Shown here piece by piece: positions 1-5,696 of a DNA stretch of 7,140 nt; within the stretch, counting starts at the first letter, position 1; every line of letters begins with the position of its first letter. This DNA comes from Candidatus Poribacteria bacterium (GTDB taxonomy: Bacteria; Poribacteria; WGA-4E; WGA-3G). Position numbers and translations under genes: made by a program. The stretch is from assembly GCA_028824575.1 (NCBI GenBank), contig JAPPDN010000821.1, forward strand, positions 1 to 7,140, given 5' to 3'. Below the pieces are notes generated by a model, which had not been told where the DNA came from, did not search any database, and was given only the letters and a program-made list of their open reading frames with translations.

Positions 1-1
1 C

Positions 2-478
2 AATCGGCGGCTCCTGAACACGACCCCTGAAGAGGCGCGATCGGTGATTGATTCTAATCTGATCGGTACGTTTTTCTGTACGCAGGCGGTTGTACCGGCG
101 ATGTTGAAAGCGAAATCGGGAACGATTATTAATATCTCGTCGCTCGCGGCGGTTACACCGGGCCCGTTTAGCGGTTTCGCTTACGGCGCGGCGAAGGCGG
201 GTGTTATCAACTTCACCGAATTTCTTAATTCGGATTTGAGAAACACAGGTATCCGAGCAAGTGTCATCGTCCCCGGTGAAGTGGCAACACCGATTCTGGA
301 CAATCGTCCAATCCCGCCGGATGCGGATGCCCGCGCCACGATGGTAGGTGTAGACGAAACTTCAGCGGCGATTCTGCTGATAGCGACACTGCCGCAGCGG
401 AGCAATATCCCGGAATTAGTCATCCGTCCGACGATGCATCGGAATATGACAGGCGAAGTCGTCGAATTGGACGATTAA
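2..478 (+). CDS. Short-chain dehydrogenase/reductase (SDR), 5' end outside the window
   Basis: This is a classical SDR, an NAD(P)-dependent oxidoreductase with a Rossmann fold, probably cytosolic; the substrate cannot be told. Only the last 158 residues are present: the frame is open from base 2, so the GTG at 44 is internal and the glycine-rich nucleotide-binding N-terminus lies upstream. Numbered from base 2, the full catalytic tetrad is visible: N19 in the NLIGTF helix, S47 in IINISS, and Y61/K65 in YGAAK. The PG-x-x-x-TP segment after strand 6 is also present (VPGEVATP). The C-terminus ends with the usual short tail, and the length fits a normal protein of about 240-250 residues. It stops with TAA 4 bp before the end of the convergent DUF3179 gene; I see no convincing terminator between them. 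Family assignment is secure; specific function is not. Confidence 0.93.
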   Translation, partial: NRRLLNTTPEEARSVIDSNLIGTFFCTQAVVPAMLKAKSGTIINISSLAAVTPGPFSGFAYGAAKAGVINFTEFLNSDLRNTGIRASVIVPGEVATPILDNRPIPPDADARATMVGVDETSAAILLIATLPQRSNIPELVIRPTMHRNMTGEVVELDD

Positions 479-482
479 CAGG

Positions 483-1730
483 CTACTGACGGTAGATTGT
501 TGTTTGCGGATAATACCGTGCCCACGCGAACCAGTAGATATTGACAGCAGGTAACCGTTCTAAACGTTTTCCCTTATCTTTACCTGATGTTGCCGCACCT
601 GTGACCAGATTCCAGCGTGTTCCGGTGTTATCCTCTACAAAATGCCCATCTTGAGAGCGAAAGTTTCGCACATCTTTTGCGACATTCCGCTTAAAAACAG
701 CCGTTGCGAACGATACCTTATCGTGGAAAATTAGCAATGGCACCTCGCCAACCATATCGTTGATTACGGTAGTTTCGGCAAAATGTGTCAACGGGTACGC
801 GCGAAACTGTGTGTTATAGGGATCGAAATTACCACTCCGCCCAGGAGCACCATCTTGTCCAGCAGTGCCGTCCTGTCCGCCATCACCTCCGCGTCCACCA
901 GCACCTCCGTCTCCACCATCTCCACCATCACCTCCGCGTCCACCGGCACCTCCGTCTCCACCATCTCCGCCACGTCCGCCGTCGGCACCGTCCTGACCAT
1001 CAGCACCATCACGCCCAGGAGCACCATCTTTAGTCTGCACTTGAACACCAATCACGAGGGATTTATTGGGGAGTCTGTCATCGGTGTATTCCGTTCCACT
1101 CACACCTGTATCTTGGCTGGTATGATACCGTTGATATGCGTCACGGCTAAGACTTTCGCGCATACCATCTCTAAACGGAACCGAAAGCACGCTTGTATTC
1201 GGATAATTTGTCTGCCATGTTTTCCATGCAATCTGCGGCATGGAGGCGAGCATCTTCAACCGCTTACCTTTCAGTGGTCCCTGTATCGCTTCCCCTGTGA
1301 TATGCGACCAGAGGGAACGGGTCTGATGGTCGTACATTAATAGCGCGTCCCGCCACAATTTACCGCTGACACCGAAGGTATACGTTTTACCGTCAAGATC
1401 CCGGCTATACACGATAGCCGTTTTGCAGAGCGGTCACCACGTCGTGGCGATGTTCAATCCGCCGACAACATCATTGACAATTTCGTGTCCGTTGAGTAGA
1501 TAGAGCGAATAGGCGTGGCTTTCGTCGTTGAAGGTTACGCCGATGACGGGGGCATCCGGGTCTAATTTTGCGGCACCGGCAGAAACGAATTGTGGTTCAG
1601 TAATCGCGGGGATCGCATCAAAGGGCAGTAGGGTACGGATTTTGTCGTCGCTGTAATCTGCCTGATCTTCGGCACTTGCACAGGAGATAGTGGCAAGTAG
1701 GAGTATGAGAATGAGTGTGTAGTTTTTCAT
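483..1730 (-). CDS. Secreted DUF3179 protein, probable selenoprotein (UPLC motif) with collagen-like insert
   Basis: One 415-residue product is read through an in-frame TGA at 1436-1434 (residue 99). Both sides belong to one DUF3179 protein: before the TGA come LLPFDAIPAI, PQFVSA and HEIVNDVVGG (residues 34-91); after it come PLCKTAIVYSRDLDG, TFGVSGKLW and TGEAIQGPLKGKRL. In the family the segment reads TW/Y-C-P-L-C, so TGA replaces the first Cys and gives U99-P-L-C102. A SECIS-like hairpin follows. Residues 1-20 form a Sec signal peptide (cut after CASA), so the protein is exported. The fold appears duplicated: VIGV, VND, GKRL and YPxT recur at about 62-182 and 226-413, and the second copy lacks CxxC. 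A Gly-X-Y stretch fills residues 236-301. The start is supported by AGGA (1742-1739), 8 nt before ATG. Family function is unknown; a thiol/selenol redox role is inferred. The alternative is a nonsense mutation or sequencing error. Confidence 0.82.
831..1025 (-). repeat. Collagen-like Gly-X-Y coding repeat with 45-nt tandem duplication
   Basis: The DNA codes for about 22 Gly-X-Y triplets (residues 236-301 of the DUF3179 protein), dominated by GGD, GGR, GGA, GAD, GQD and GAP. One extra Gly after the last GGD shifts the triplet register for the final five triplets. Within it a block coding GDGGAGGRGGDGG occurs twice, 15 residues (45 nt) apart; the Ala codon is GCC in one copy and GCT in the other, so the duplication has begun to diverge. 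Such tracts are prone to length change by slippage. Confidence 0.9.
1402..1420 (-). promoter_or_regulatory. Candidate bacterial SECIS hairpin
   Basis: On the mRNA strand the arms CGGCUAU (1420-1414) and AUAGCCG (1408-1402) pair perfectly over 7 bp around the 5-nt loop CGUGU (1413-1409). The stem starts 13 nt and the loop 20 nt after the UGA at 1436-1434. Bacterial SECIS elements lie inside the coding region just after the UGA and carry a G within the first two loop positions; here the second loop base is G. The hairpin also encodes conserved family residues (TAIVYSR), so coding and structural constraints coincide. The role in SelB recruitment is inferred. Confidence 0.72.
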
Positions 1731-1785
1731 GAGTAAAGTCCTAATGGGTAAGGTCAGTTAAATTAGATGTAATTGCTAATGTAAG

Positions 1786-2673
1786 TCATTCACCAAGGGC
1801 ACTTTCATGTGCAGTATCAAGGGCGGCGTTAAGTTTGCATAGTTTTTCGACCAGAGAGGTTATTACACCATCAGGATCTGACTTGTTCCACTTCAGATAG
1901 ATCAAAAGTGTTCTAAGACATATTCCAGTCAGTGAACATGCTAATCTTGGGTCAGGGATATCAAAATCCAAATCAGGCGTGTAATATTGTCCATCTTGTT
2001 TTAGATGATGTAAATCGATATCATACCAATCTCCATGGACGTAATGGCTGGCGTTCCCAAATCCATACGAGTACATAGAGTCATAGTCTAACATCTTCAT
2101 AATACTGCGAAAGTTTTTCCCATCAACATCCCAAGTTTTATTATCCATCAATTCGGCCTGAGAGATTCCGTCCTCTTTCAGCCGAGATACAATTTCCCGC
2201 TTCATTCGCTTTTCAATTTGAATTAATGGGCGTTTTTCGGCCTTAGCGTTCAGGTCTTGGAGTATCTCTTTTTCAGGTCTATAAGAAGTCAAAATGAAAT
2301 TCTGACAGGATTTCTTTTTTGAGTTTGAGTTGATGAAGTATTCCATCTTTATTGCAGCCTCAAGGAGGGGGCGTAAAAAGACTGCTGCTAATTCAAGTTG
2401 ATGATTACAGATGTGGATTATAGATCCTTCGTATAATTTCGTGACCCGAACTATATGCCCCACAATTATTGCTTTAGGCTTGGTGTACCCTTTGCGGGCA
2501 GTTTCCGCATCTGGTGCTGAAGCAGCCCCTGTTTTGAGTAGGTATAAGCATAGATTCATAATTTCAACGGCAAATTTCATAAATTCGGTGTTAGTTTTGA
2601 AGTTCGTGGGCGGTGGTGAATTGTAGTCAATCCACTCATTAATTTTTTTTAGGTTTTGGATAACTTTGTCCAT
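1786..2673 (-). CDS. Uncharacterised helical protein, DUF5677-like
   Basis: This is a 295-residue cytosolic protein with no signal peptide, mostly predicted helical, with charged Lys/Glu-rich stretches in the middle (about 115-170). Two segments recall the DUF5677 family: an RPLLEA motif at about 101-106 (family pattern R-x-L-x-E-A) and SHYVHGDW at about 209-216, with two His residues followed by Gly-Asp. Family function is unknown and I assign none. The start is taken at the ATG at 2673 rather than the ATG at 2685, because GGAGG lies 5 nt before the former and nothing resembling a ribosome site precedes the latter. It stops with TGA. It begins 27 nt after the DUF4926 stop and lies 55 nt upstream of the DUF3179 start, so it is probably part of the same leftward transcript. 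Its DNA looks more AT-rich than the flanking plus-strand genes, a possible sign of separate origin. Confidence 0.72.
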   Translation of the reverse strand: MDKVIQNLKKINEWIDYNSPPPTNFKTNTEFMKFAVEIMNLCLYLLKTGAASAPDAETARKGYTKPKAIIVGHIVRVTKLYEGSIIHICNHQLELAAVFLRPLLEAAIKMEYFINSNSKKKSCQNFILTSYRPEKEILQDLNAKAEKRPLIQIEKRMKREIVSRLKEDGISQAELMDNKTWDVDGKNFRSIMKMLDYDSMYSYGFGNASHYVHGDWYDIDLHHLKQDGQYYTPDLDFDIPDPRLACSLTGICLRTLLIYLKWNKSDPDGVITSLVEKLCKLNAALDTAHESALGE

Positions 2674-2678
2674 GTCTT

Positions 2679-2683
2679 CCTCC
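2679..2683 (-). promoter_or_regulatory. Shine-Dalgarno GGAGG that fixes the start of the DUF5677-like gene
   Basis: The mRNA reads ATGGAGGAAGACATG from 2685 to 2671. GGAGG (2683-2679) overlaps the upstream ATG and sits 5 nt before the ATG at 2673, so the second ATG is the likely start and the upstream one would use up the ribosome site. Confidence 0.7.
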
Positions 2684-2700
2684 ATAGAATATTTTCAATC

Positions 2701-3081
2701 TTAGGTGATATTTGGGTAAAGAAATTTTAAGGACCAAGGAATTAACTGATCGTAGACATTTAGTTGTTGTAGGTTTTCGCAGCTAGATGCCGCTGTTTTC
2801 TGGATCAGATCGTGATGGAGGACCATGAGTTGGGACGCAAGAAAACTAAGACATTGATACATTTGGCCGTCACCATCGCTAAATTCAACCTCAAACGCGT
2901 CGCCATTTGAAAGGATTTCAACCACTGTGCCGACTTGTCCACGCCAGAGATTGTATTCGGGCATGTCGTGTGTAAGTGCGACGACATCCAAAAGCTCAAT
3001 TTTACCCACTTCTGACTGTCCTGGGTGGTATTCAGGGAGAGCCTCTGCGTGCGAAACGCCATCGAAAAATTCAATTTTCAT
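2701..3081 (-). CDS. DUF4926 domain protein
   Basis: This is a small cytosolic protein of 126 residues. The DUF4926 domain covers about residues 28-90: ELLDVVALTHDMPEYNLWRG, then QVGTVVEIL, the acidic FEVEFSDGDGQMY segment and SQLMVLHH, matching the family pattern of a short SH3-like beta barrel. About 27 residues precede it and a 35-residue tail follows LMVLHH, both longer than in the typical protein of roughly 70-90 residues. The ATG at 3081 overlaps the TGA of the upstream DUF6883-like gene (ATGA), and AAAGGA lies 7 nt upstream, so the pair is probably translationally coupled. Proteins of this family often sit beside DUF6883 genes, as I recall from cyanobacteria. A partner or antidote role is only inferred from that pairing. 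Confidence 0.85.
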   Translation of the reverse strand: MKIEFFDGVSHAEALPEYHPGQSEVGKIELLDVVALTHDMPEYNLWRGQVGTVVEILSNGDAFEVEFSDGDGQMYQCLSFLASQLMVLHHDLIQKTAASSCENLQQLNVYDQLIPWSLKFLYPNIT

Positions 3082-3428
3082 AACCTATTCCTTTCTCTCA
3101 AGGGATATGCAGTTACCAACCTTGGAGGAGCCGCATCAGATTGGATAATCCAACCACTCCGTACTTTTGCCTGTCTGCCCTGCCAATCAAGTGTAAAATC
3201 AACAGTGTAGCGTTGCCCGCGTCTATCGCGTTGTCCCAATCGTGCTTCTTGTGTCTTGACTGCTTCCAGCAAAGCATTGCGCAACCCTTCTGCATCATTA
3301 GCGTTCATACCAAGTAAGGCGGCAAATAAGCGCGCCTTATGCTTTCCTATATTATGCTGCGAATTGAGACAATAATCCCGCAATTTGCCAATGTCTACGA
3401 TAGCACGTTCGGCATTTGGTATTTTCAT
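3078..3428 (-). CDS. DUF6883 domain protein
   Basis: The product has 116 residues if it starts at the ATG at 3428. It matches the DUF6883 family: MKIPNAERAIVDIGKLRDYC at the start, then NIGKHKARLFAALLG, a helix with LRNALLEAV, and a C-terminal beta half with GQRYTVDFTLDW and KVRSGWII ending in PRLVTAYPL. The ATG is chosen because family members begin with M-K-I/L-P, but no clear Shine-Dalgarno precedes it. The same frame is open to a TTG at 3485, which would add 19 residues; that TTG falls inside a hairpin, which argues against it but does not exclude it. The TGA stop overlaps the next ATG, which also shows that TGA is an ordinary stop in this genome. The biochemical role is unknown; a toxin-like role is speculation from the compact two-gene arrangement. 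Confidence 0.82.
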   Translation of the reverse strand: MKIPNAERAIVDIGKLRDYCLNSQHNIGKHKARLFAALLGMNANDAEGLRNALLEAVKTQEARLGQRDRRGQRYTVDFTLDWQGRQAKVRSGWIIQSDAAPPRLVTAYPLRERNRL

Positions 3429-3470
3429 GAAATCTGTTATATCGTACCCACTAATTTCGCATGTATACAA

Positions 3471-3488
3471 AAGTTGTTGGGACAACTT
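3471..3488 (-). other. Hairpin in the leader of the DUF6883-like gene
   Basis: On the transcript the arms AAGUUGU (3488-3482) and ACAACUU (3477-3471) form a perfect 7-bp stem around a 4-nt loop, followed by three further bases UUG. It lies between the predicted transcription start (about 3540) and the ATG at 3428 and contains the alternative TTG start. It is too weak and too U-poor to call a terminator; it may affect start choice. Confidence 0.4.
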
Positions 3489-3546
3489 CGCTCAGTAAGG
3501 CATTAGCAAAACAACAAGGTGTTTGTGCCTATCTAACTCGGTATAT

Positions 3547-3576
3547 ATTATACCCAGATTGTGAAGTGGCTGTCAA
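3547..3576 (-). promoter_or_regulatory. Consensus sigma70 promoter for the leftward operon
   Basis: On the minus strand a perfect -35 TTGACA (3576-3571) and a perfect -10 TATAAT (3552-3547) are separated by 18 bp, with transcription expected to begin near 3540. Directly upstream (3600-3577) lie two A5 tracts in CCGAAAAA repeats, like an UP element. The -10 sits inside the small palindrome GGTATA-TAT-TATACC (3540-3554). It would drive the DUF6883, DUF4926 and DUF5677-like genes, and possibly DUF3179. Confidence 0.8.
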
Positions 3577-3620
3577 GTATGCTGTTTTTCGGTTTTTCGG
3601 ATGTCAGGTCCACTTAAAAG

Positions 3621-3649
3621 TTGTCACAAAACATCAACCGTGCTATAAT
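3621..3649 (+). promoter_or_regulatory. Sigma70 promoter with extended -10 for the M42 peptidase operon
   Basis: TTGTCA (3621-3626; five of six consensus bases) and TATAAT (3644-3649; perfect) are separated by 17 bp. TGC directly before the -10 gives the extended TGnTATAAT form. Transcription would start near 3656, leaving a leader of about 33 nt before the ATG at 3689. The -10 lies within an inverted repeat. Confidence 0.82.
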
Positions 3650-3668
3650 GCTTTCAAATTATAGCACG
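3639..3668. repeat. Perfect 11-bp inverted repeat over the -10 and start site (candidate operator)
   Basis: CGTGCTATAAT (3639-3649) and ATTATAGCACG (3658-3668) are exact reverse complements separated by 8 bp. The left arm contains the -10 of the rightward promoter and the expected start site lies in the spacer, so the repeat as a whole is not transcribed and should act as DNA. A dimeric repressor site is plausible. The symmetry also places a second TGCTATAAT on the minus strand. Confidence 0.7.
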
Positions 3669-3688
3669 ATTATCAAAGGAATGCAAAG

Positions 3689-4759
3689 ATGAACGAAACT
3701 TCAATTGAGTTACTTGAATCATTGACACAAGCAGATGGAATTCCCGGTTACGAGGGAGAAGTTCGGGATGTTTTTCGGAATGCTGTCTCCGATGTGGGTC
3801 CAATAGGGACGGACAAATTAGGGAGTATCTTCTGTACGCGCGCTGGAAATGCTGAACACCCCCGCATTGTGCTCGATTCACATTTAGATGAAATCGGTTT
3901 TGTTGTACAAAATGTTACAGATAAAGGGTTCGTCAAGTTTCTGCCGCTCGGCGGTTGGTGGGCGCACACGCTTTTAGCACAACGCGTTAATATCACAACG
4001 AAGTTAGGTAAAGTGCCCGGAGTCATCGGTTCGACCCCACCGCACTTGCTTTCAGGGTCACGTGATAAGGTCTTAGATATAAAAGACCTTTTTATTGACA
4101 TCGGTGCGGAGAGCGAGGAACAGGCGATAGAAGAATATGGTGTGGTCACCGGGTGTCCGATTGCGCCTTATGGTCCCTTTATGCGATTGAAAAATGACAA
4201 ACTGCTCACTGCTAAAGCGTTTGATAATCGTGTCGGTGTTGCGATCGTGATTGATGCACTTTTGCGGCTCGACGAACATCCGAACACCGTTATCGGGGCA
4301 GGAAGTGTACAGGAAGAGATAGGATTGCGAGGTGCCAAGACAATGGCGGCAAGCGTGGAACCCGATCTCGCGATTATACTTGAGGGACCCCCTGGCGATG
4401 ATACCCCAGGTTTAAGCGTCGGATCAACACAAGGGAAACTTGGCGGCGGTGTACAAATTCGGATTATTGATTCTTCAATGATTGTCAACCCGAAATTGGC
4501 GGATTTTGTGGTTGAGACAGCAAAACAACATGAGATACCGTATCAACTTGGGGTACGTCAATCTGGTGGGACAGATGGTGGCGCGATCCATCAATTTGGG
4601 AGAGGTGTGCCGTCCGTTGTACTCGGTGTCCCGTCCCGTTATATCCATAGCCATGTCTCAATCATTAACACGGATGACTACACGGCAGCGTTAGATTTGA
4701 CGATGCATCTTGTGCGTGCAATTGACGCATCTGTTTTGGAAGGATTTCTGTTCGATTAG
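3689..4759 (+). CDS. M42 family metallopeptidase (glutamyl aminopeptidase / tetrahedral aminopeptidase type)
   Basis: This is a cytosolic zinc (or cobalt) aminopeptidase that trims N-terminal residues from peptides; family members form large tetrahedral assemblies. Its 356 residues are the usual length. Metal ligands and catalytic residues can be placed: H65 and D67 in SHLDEIG, bridging D179 in AFDNRVG, catalytic base E209 and ligand E210 in QEEIGLRG, E232 in LEGPPGDDTPG (an Asp in the archaeal TET enzymes), and H320 in SRYIHS. The SGGTDGG segment at 292-298 is also typical. The lid or PDZ-like insertion lies between about 75 and 165. AGGA (3677-3680) precedes the ATG by 8 nt. It is the first gene after the extended -10 promoter and leads a likely four-gene run. 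Related genes are sometimes labelled endoglucanase or deblocking aminopeptidase; peptidase activity is the safer call. Confidence 0.95.
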   Translation: MNETSIELLESLTQADGIPGYEGEVRDVFRNAVSDVGPIGTDKLGSIFCTRAGNAEHPRIVLDSHLDEIGFVVQNVTDKGFVKFLPLGGWWAHTLLAQRVNITTKLGKVPGVIGSTPPHLLSGSRDKVLDIKDLFIDIGAESEEQAIEEYGVVTGCPIAPYGPFMRLKNDKLLTAKAFDNRVGVAIVIDALLRLDEHPNTVIGAGSVQEEIGLRGAKTMAASVEPDLAIILEGPPGDDTPGLSVGSTQGKLGGGVQIRIIDSSMIVNPKLADFVVETAKQHEIPYQLGVRQSGGTDGGAIHQFGRGVPSVVLGVPSRYIHSHVSIINTDDYTAALDLTMHLVRAIDASVLEGFLFD

Positions 4760-4800
4760 TCACACATTTGAAGCGGGTTCTCTGACTTGGAGGATAAACA

Positions 4801-5640
4801 ATGGAAACGACCTTACCGAAAATCTCGTTTTGTGGGCATCAAATCAGTAAGTTGGTAATAGGCGATAACCCGATCTACGGCTATTCTCACTTTAACCAAC
4901 TCCTTTCGCAACATCAGCAGGCGTATCACACACCAGAACGGGTCGTGGCAACGCTCAAACGGGCAGAGGAAGCCGGGATCAATGGTTGGCAGAATAGCAT
5001 GACAGATCGTTCAATGTCCGACCTACAACTTTACCGAGATGCGGGTGGCACGATCAACTGGTTCTGCCTCAGCCAAGGTTCCCGCTGGTACGAGGATCCC
5101 GACCATGTTTTTGAAGCTGCGAAACACAATCCGATCGGTATGGCACCACACGGTGGCGGTGTTGGTCAAAGGTGTTTGCGCGAAAACAGGCTGGAGTATC
5201 TGCAGGATATCCTCAAACGGATTCGCGATACCGGTGTTCTTGTGGGTCTATCTGTTCATGATCCGAGACTGCTACACATCGCTGAAGATGAGGCGTGGGA
5301 CATAGACTATTACATGACAGGCCTCTATAATCTCCACGGTGGTAGCGAAAAATTTACCCAAAAATTTGGCTACGCGCCGTTGGGTGAGATCTACGCGCGG
5401 GAGGACCGCGATGAGATGTGTAAGGCGATCCAACGTACGGAGAAGCCGTGCCTTCTCTTCAAAGTGCTTGCGGCAGGTAGAACCATTGGAAGTCCAGAAC
5501 AGATTCGGACAGAAATAAAGTTCGCGATAGAAAACACCAAGCCGATTGATCCGTTGTTGCTCGGTATGTATCAACAATTCGGCGATCAGATCGGTCAAAA
5601 TGCCCAGTTAATTACGGAACTCTGTGCAGAATTGGCGTAA
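4801..5640 (+). CDS. Divergent aldo/keto-reductase-like TIM-barrel protein
   Basis: The 279-residue cytosolic protein is not one I can name, but it carries the outline of an aldo/keto reductase: ISKLVIGDNPIYG near residue 15 (strand 1), RAEEAGIN at 54-61, an RDTGVLVGLSVHDP segment at 142-155 resembling the IGVSNF strand, DIDYYMTGLYN at 167-177, and PLLLGMYQQFGDQIGQNAQL near the end, in the place of the cofactor-binding VGTRNINELVENL segment of the next gene. By eye alignment with that neighbour, the catalytic Asp and Tyr are replaced by Q64 and D69 and the Lys is absent, while a His (H117 in APHGGG) remains. It is therefore unlikely to be a standard NADPH carbonyl reductase. GGAGG (4789-4793) lies 7 nt before the ATG. 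It starts 41 bp after the M42 gene and probably shares its transcript. Confidence 0.72.
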   Translation: METTLPKISFCGHQISKLVIGDNPIYGYSHFNQLLSQHQQAYHTPERVVATLKRAEEAGINGWQNSMTDRSMSDLQLYRDAGGTINWFCLSQGSRWYEDPDHVFEAAKHNPIGMAPHGGGVGQRCLRENRLEYLQDILKRIRDTGVLVGLSVHDPRLLHIAEDEAWDIDYYMTGLYNLHGGSEKFTQKFGYAPLGEIYAREDRDEMCKAIQRTEKPCLLFKVLAAGRTIGSPEQIRTEIKFAIENTKPIDPLLLGMYQQFGDQIGQNAQLITELCAELA

Positions 5641-5696
5641 TTTACCAGCTTCATGCGAAGTCTTTCGACTCGCTTATACATCATGGAGGCTGAAAA

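Noticed and set aside
474..500. Terminator between the convergent SDR and DUF3179 genes
   Set aside because: Only a 4-bp CTAC/GTAG stem without a T tract is present.
831..1025. CRISPR or intergenic tandem repeat array
   Set aside because: Repeat units are coding Gly-X-Y triplets in one long frame, with no constant repeat/spacer pattern.
783..1340. A 185-codon plus-strand open frame rich in Ser/Thr/Ile, and other overlapping frames across the same stretch
   Set aside because: It is the antisense shadow of the Gly-X-Y repeat, whose low-complexity codons keep several frames open; the minus-strand frame has clear DUF3179 sequence on both sides.
1412..1434. Two separate genes, or a pseudogene broken by a nonsense mutation, instead of one DUF3179 gene
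   Set aside because: The frame is continuous, the stop sits exactly at a Cys column and a SECIS-like hairpin follows; there is no start signal or ribosome site at the GTG at 1412, which is a conserved internal Val. A sequencing error remains possible.
1434..1436. Genome-wide recoding of TGA (as Trp or Gly)
   Set aside because: TGA ends the DUF6883-like gene in an ATGA overlap at 3081-3078 and ends the DUF5677-like gene at 1786; other genes have no in-frame TGA.
3540..3554. GGTATA-TAT-TATACC palindrome as a separate operator
   Set aside because: Short and AT-rich; its symmetry is largely explained by the -10 TATAAT of the leftward promoter.
5645..5680. Possible terminator hairpin between the reductase-like gene and the aldo/keto reductase
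   Set aside because: Only 4-bp stems can be drawn and there is no U-run, so it does not support ending the operon here.
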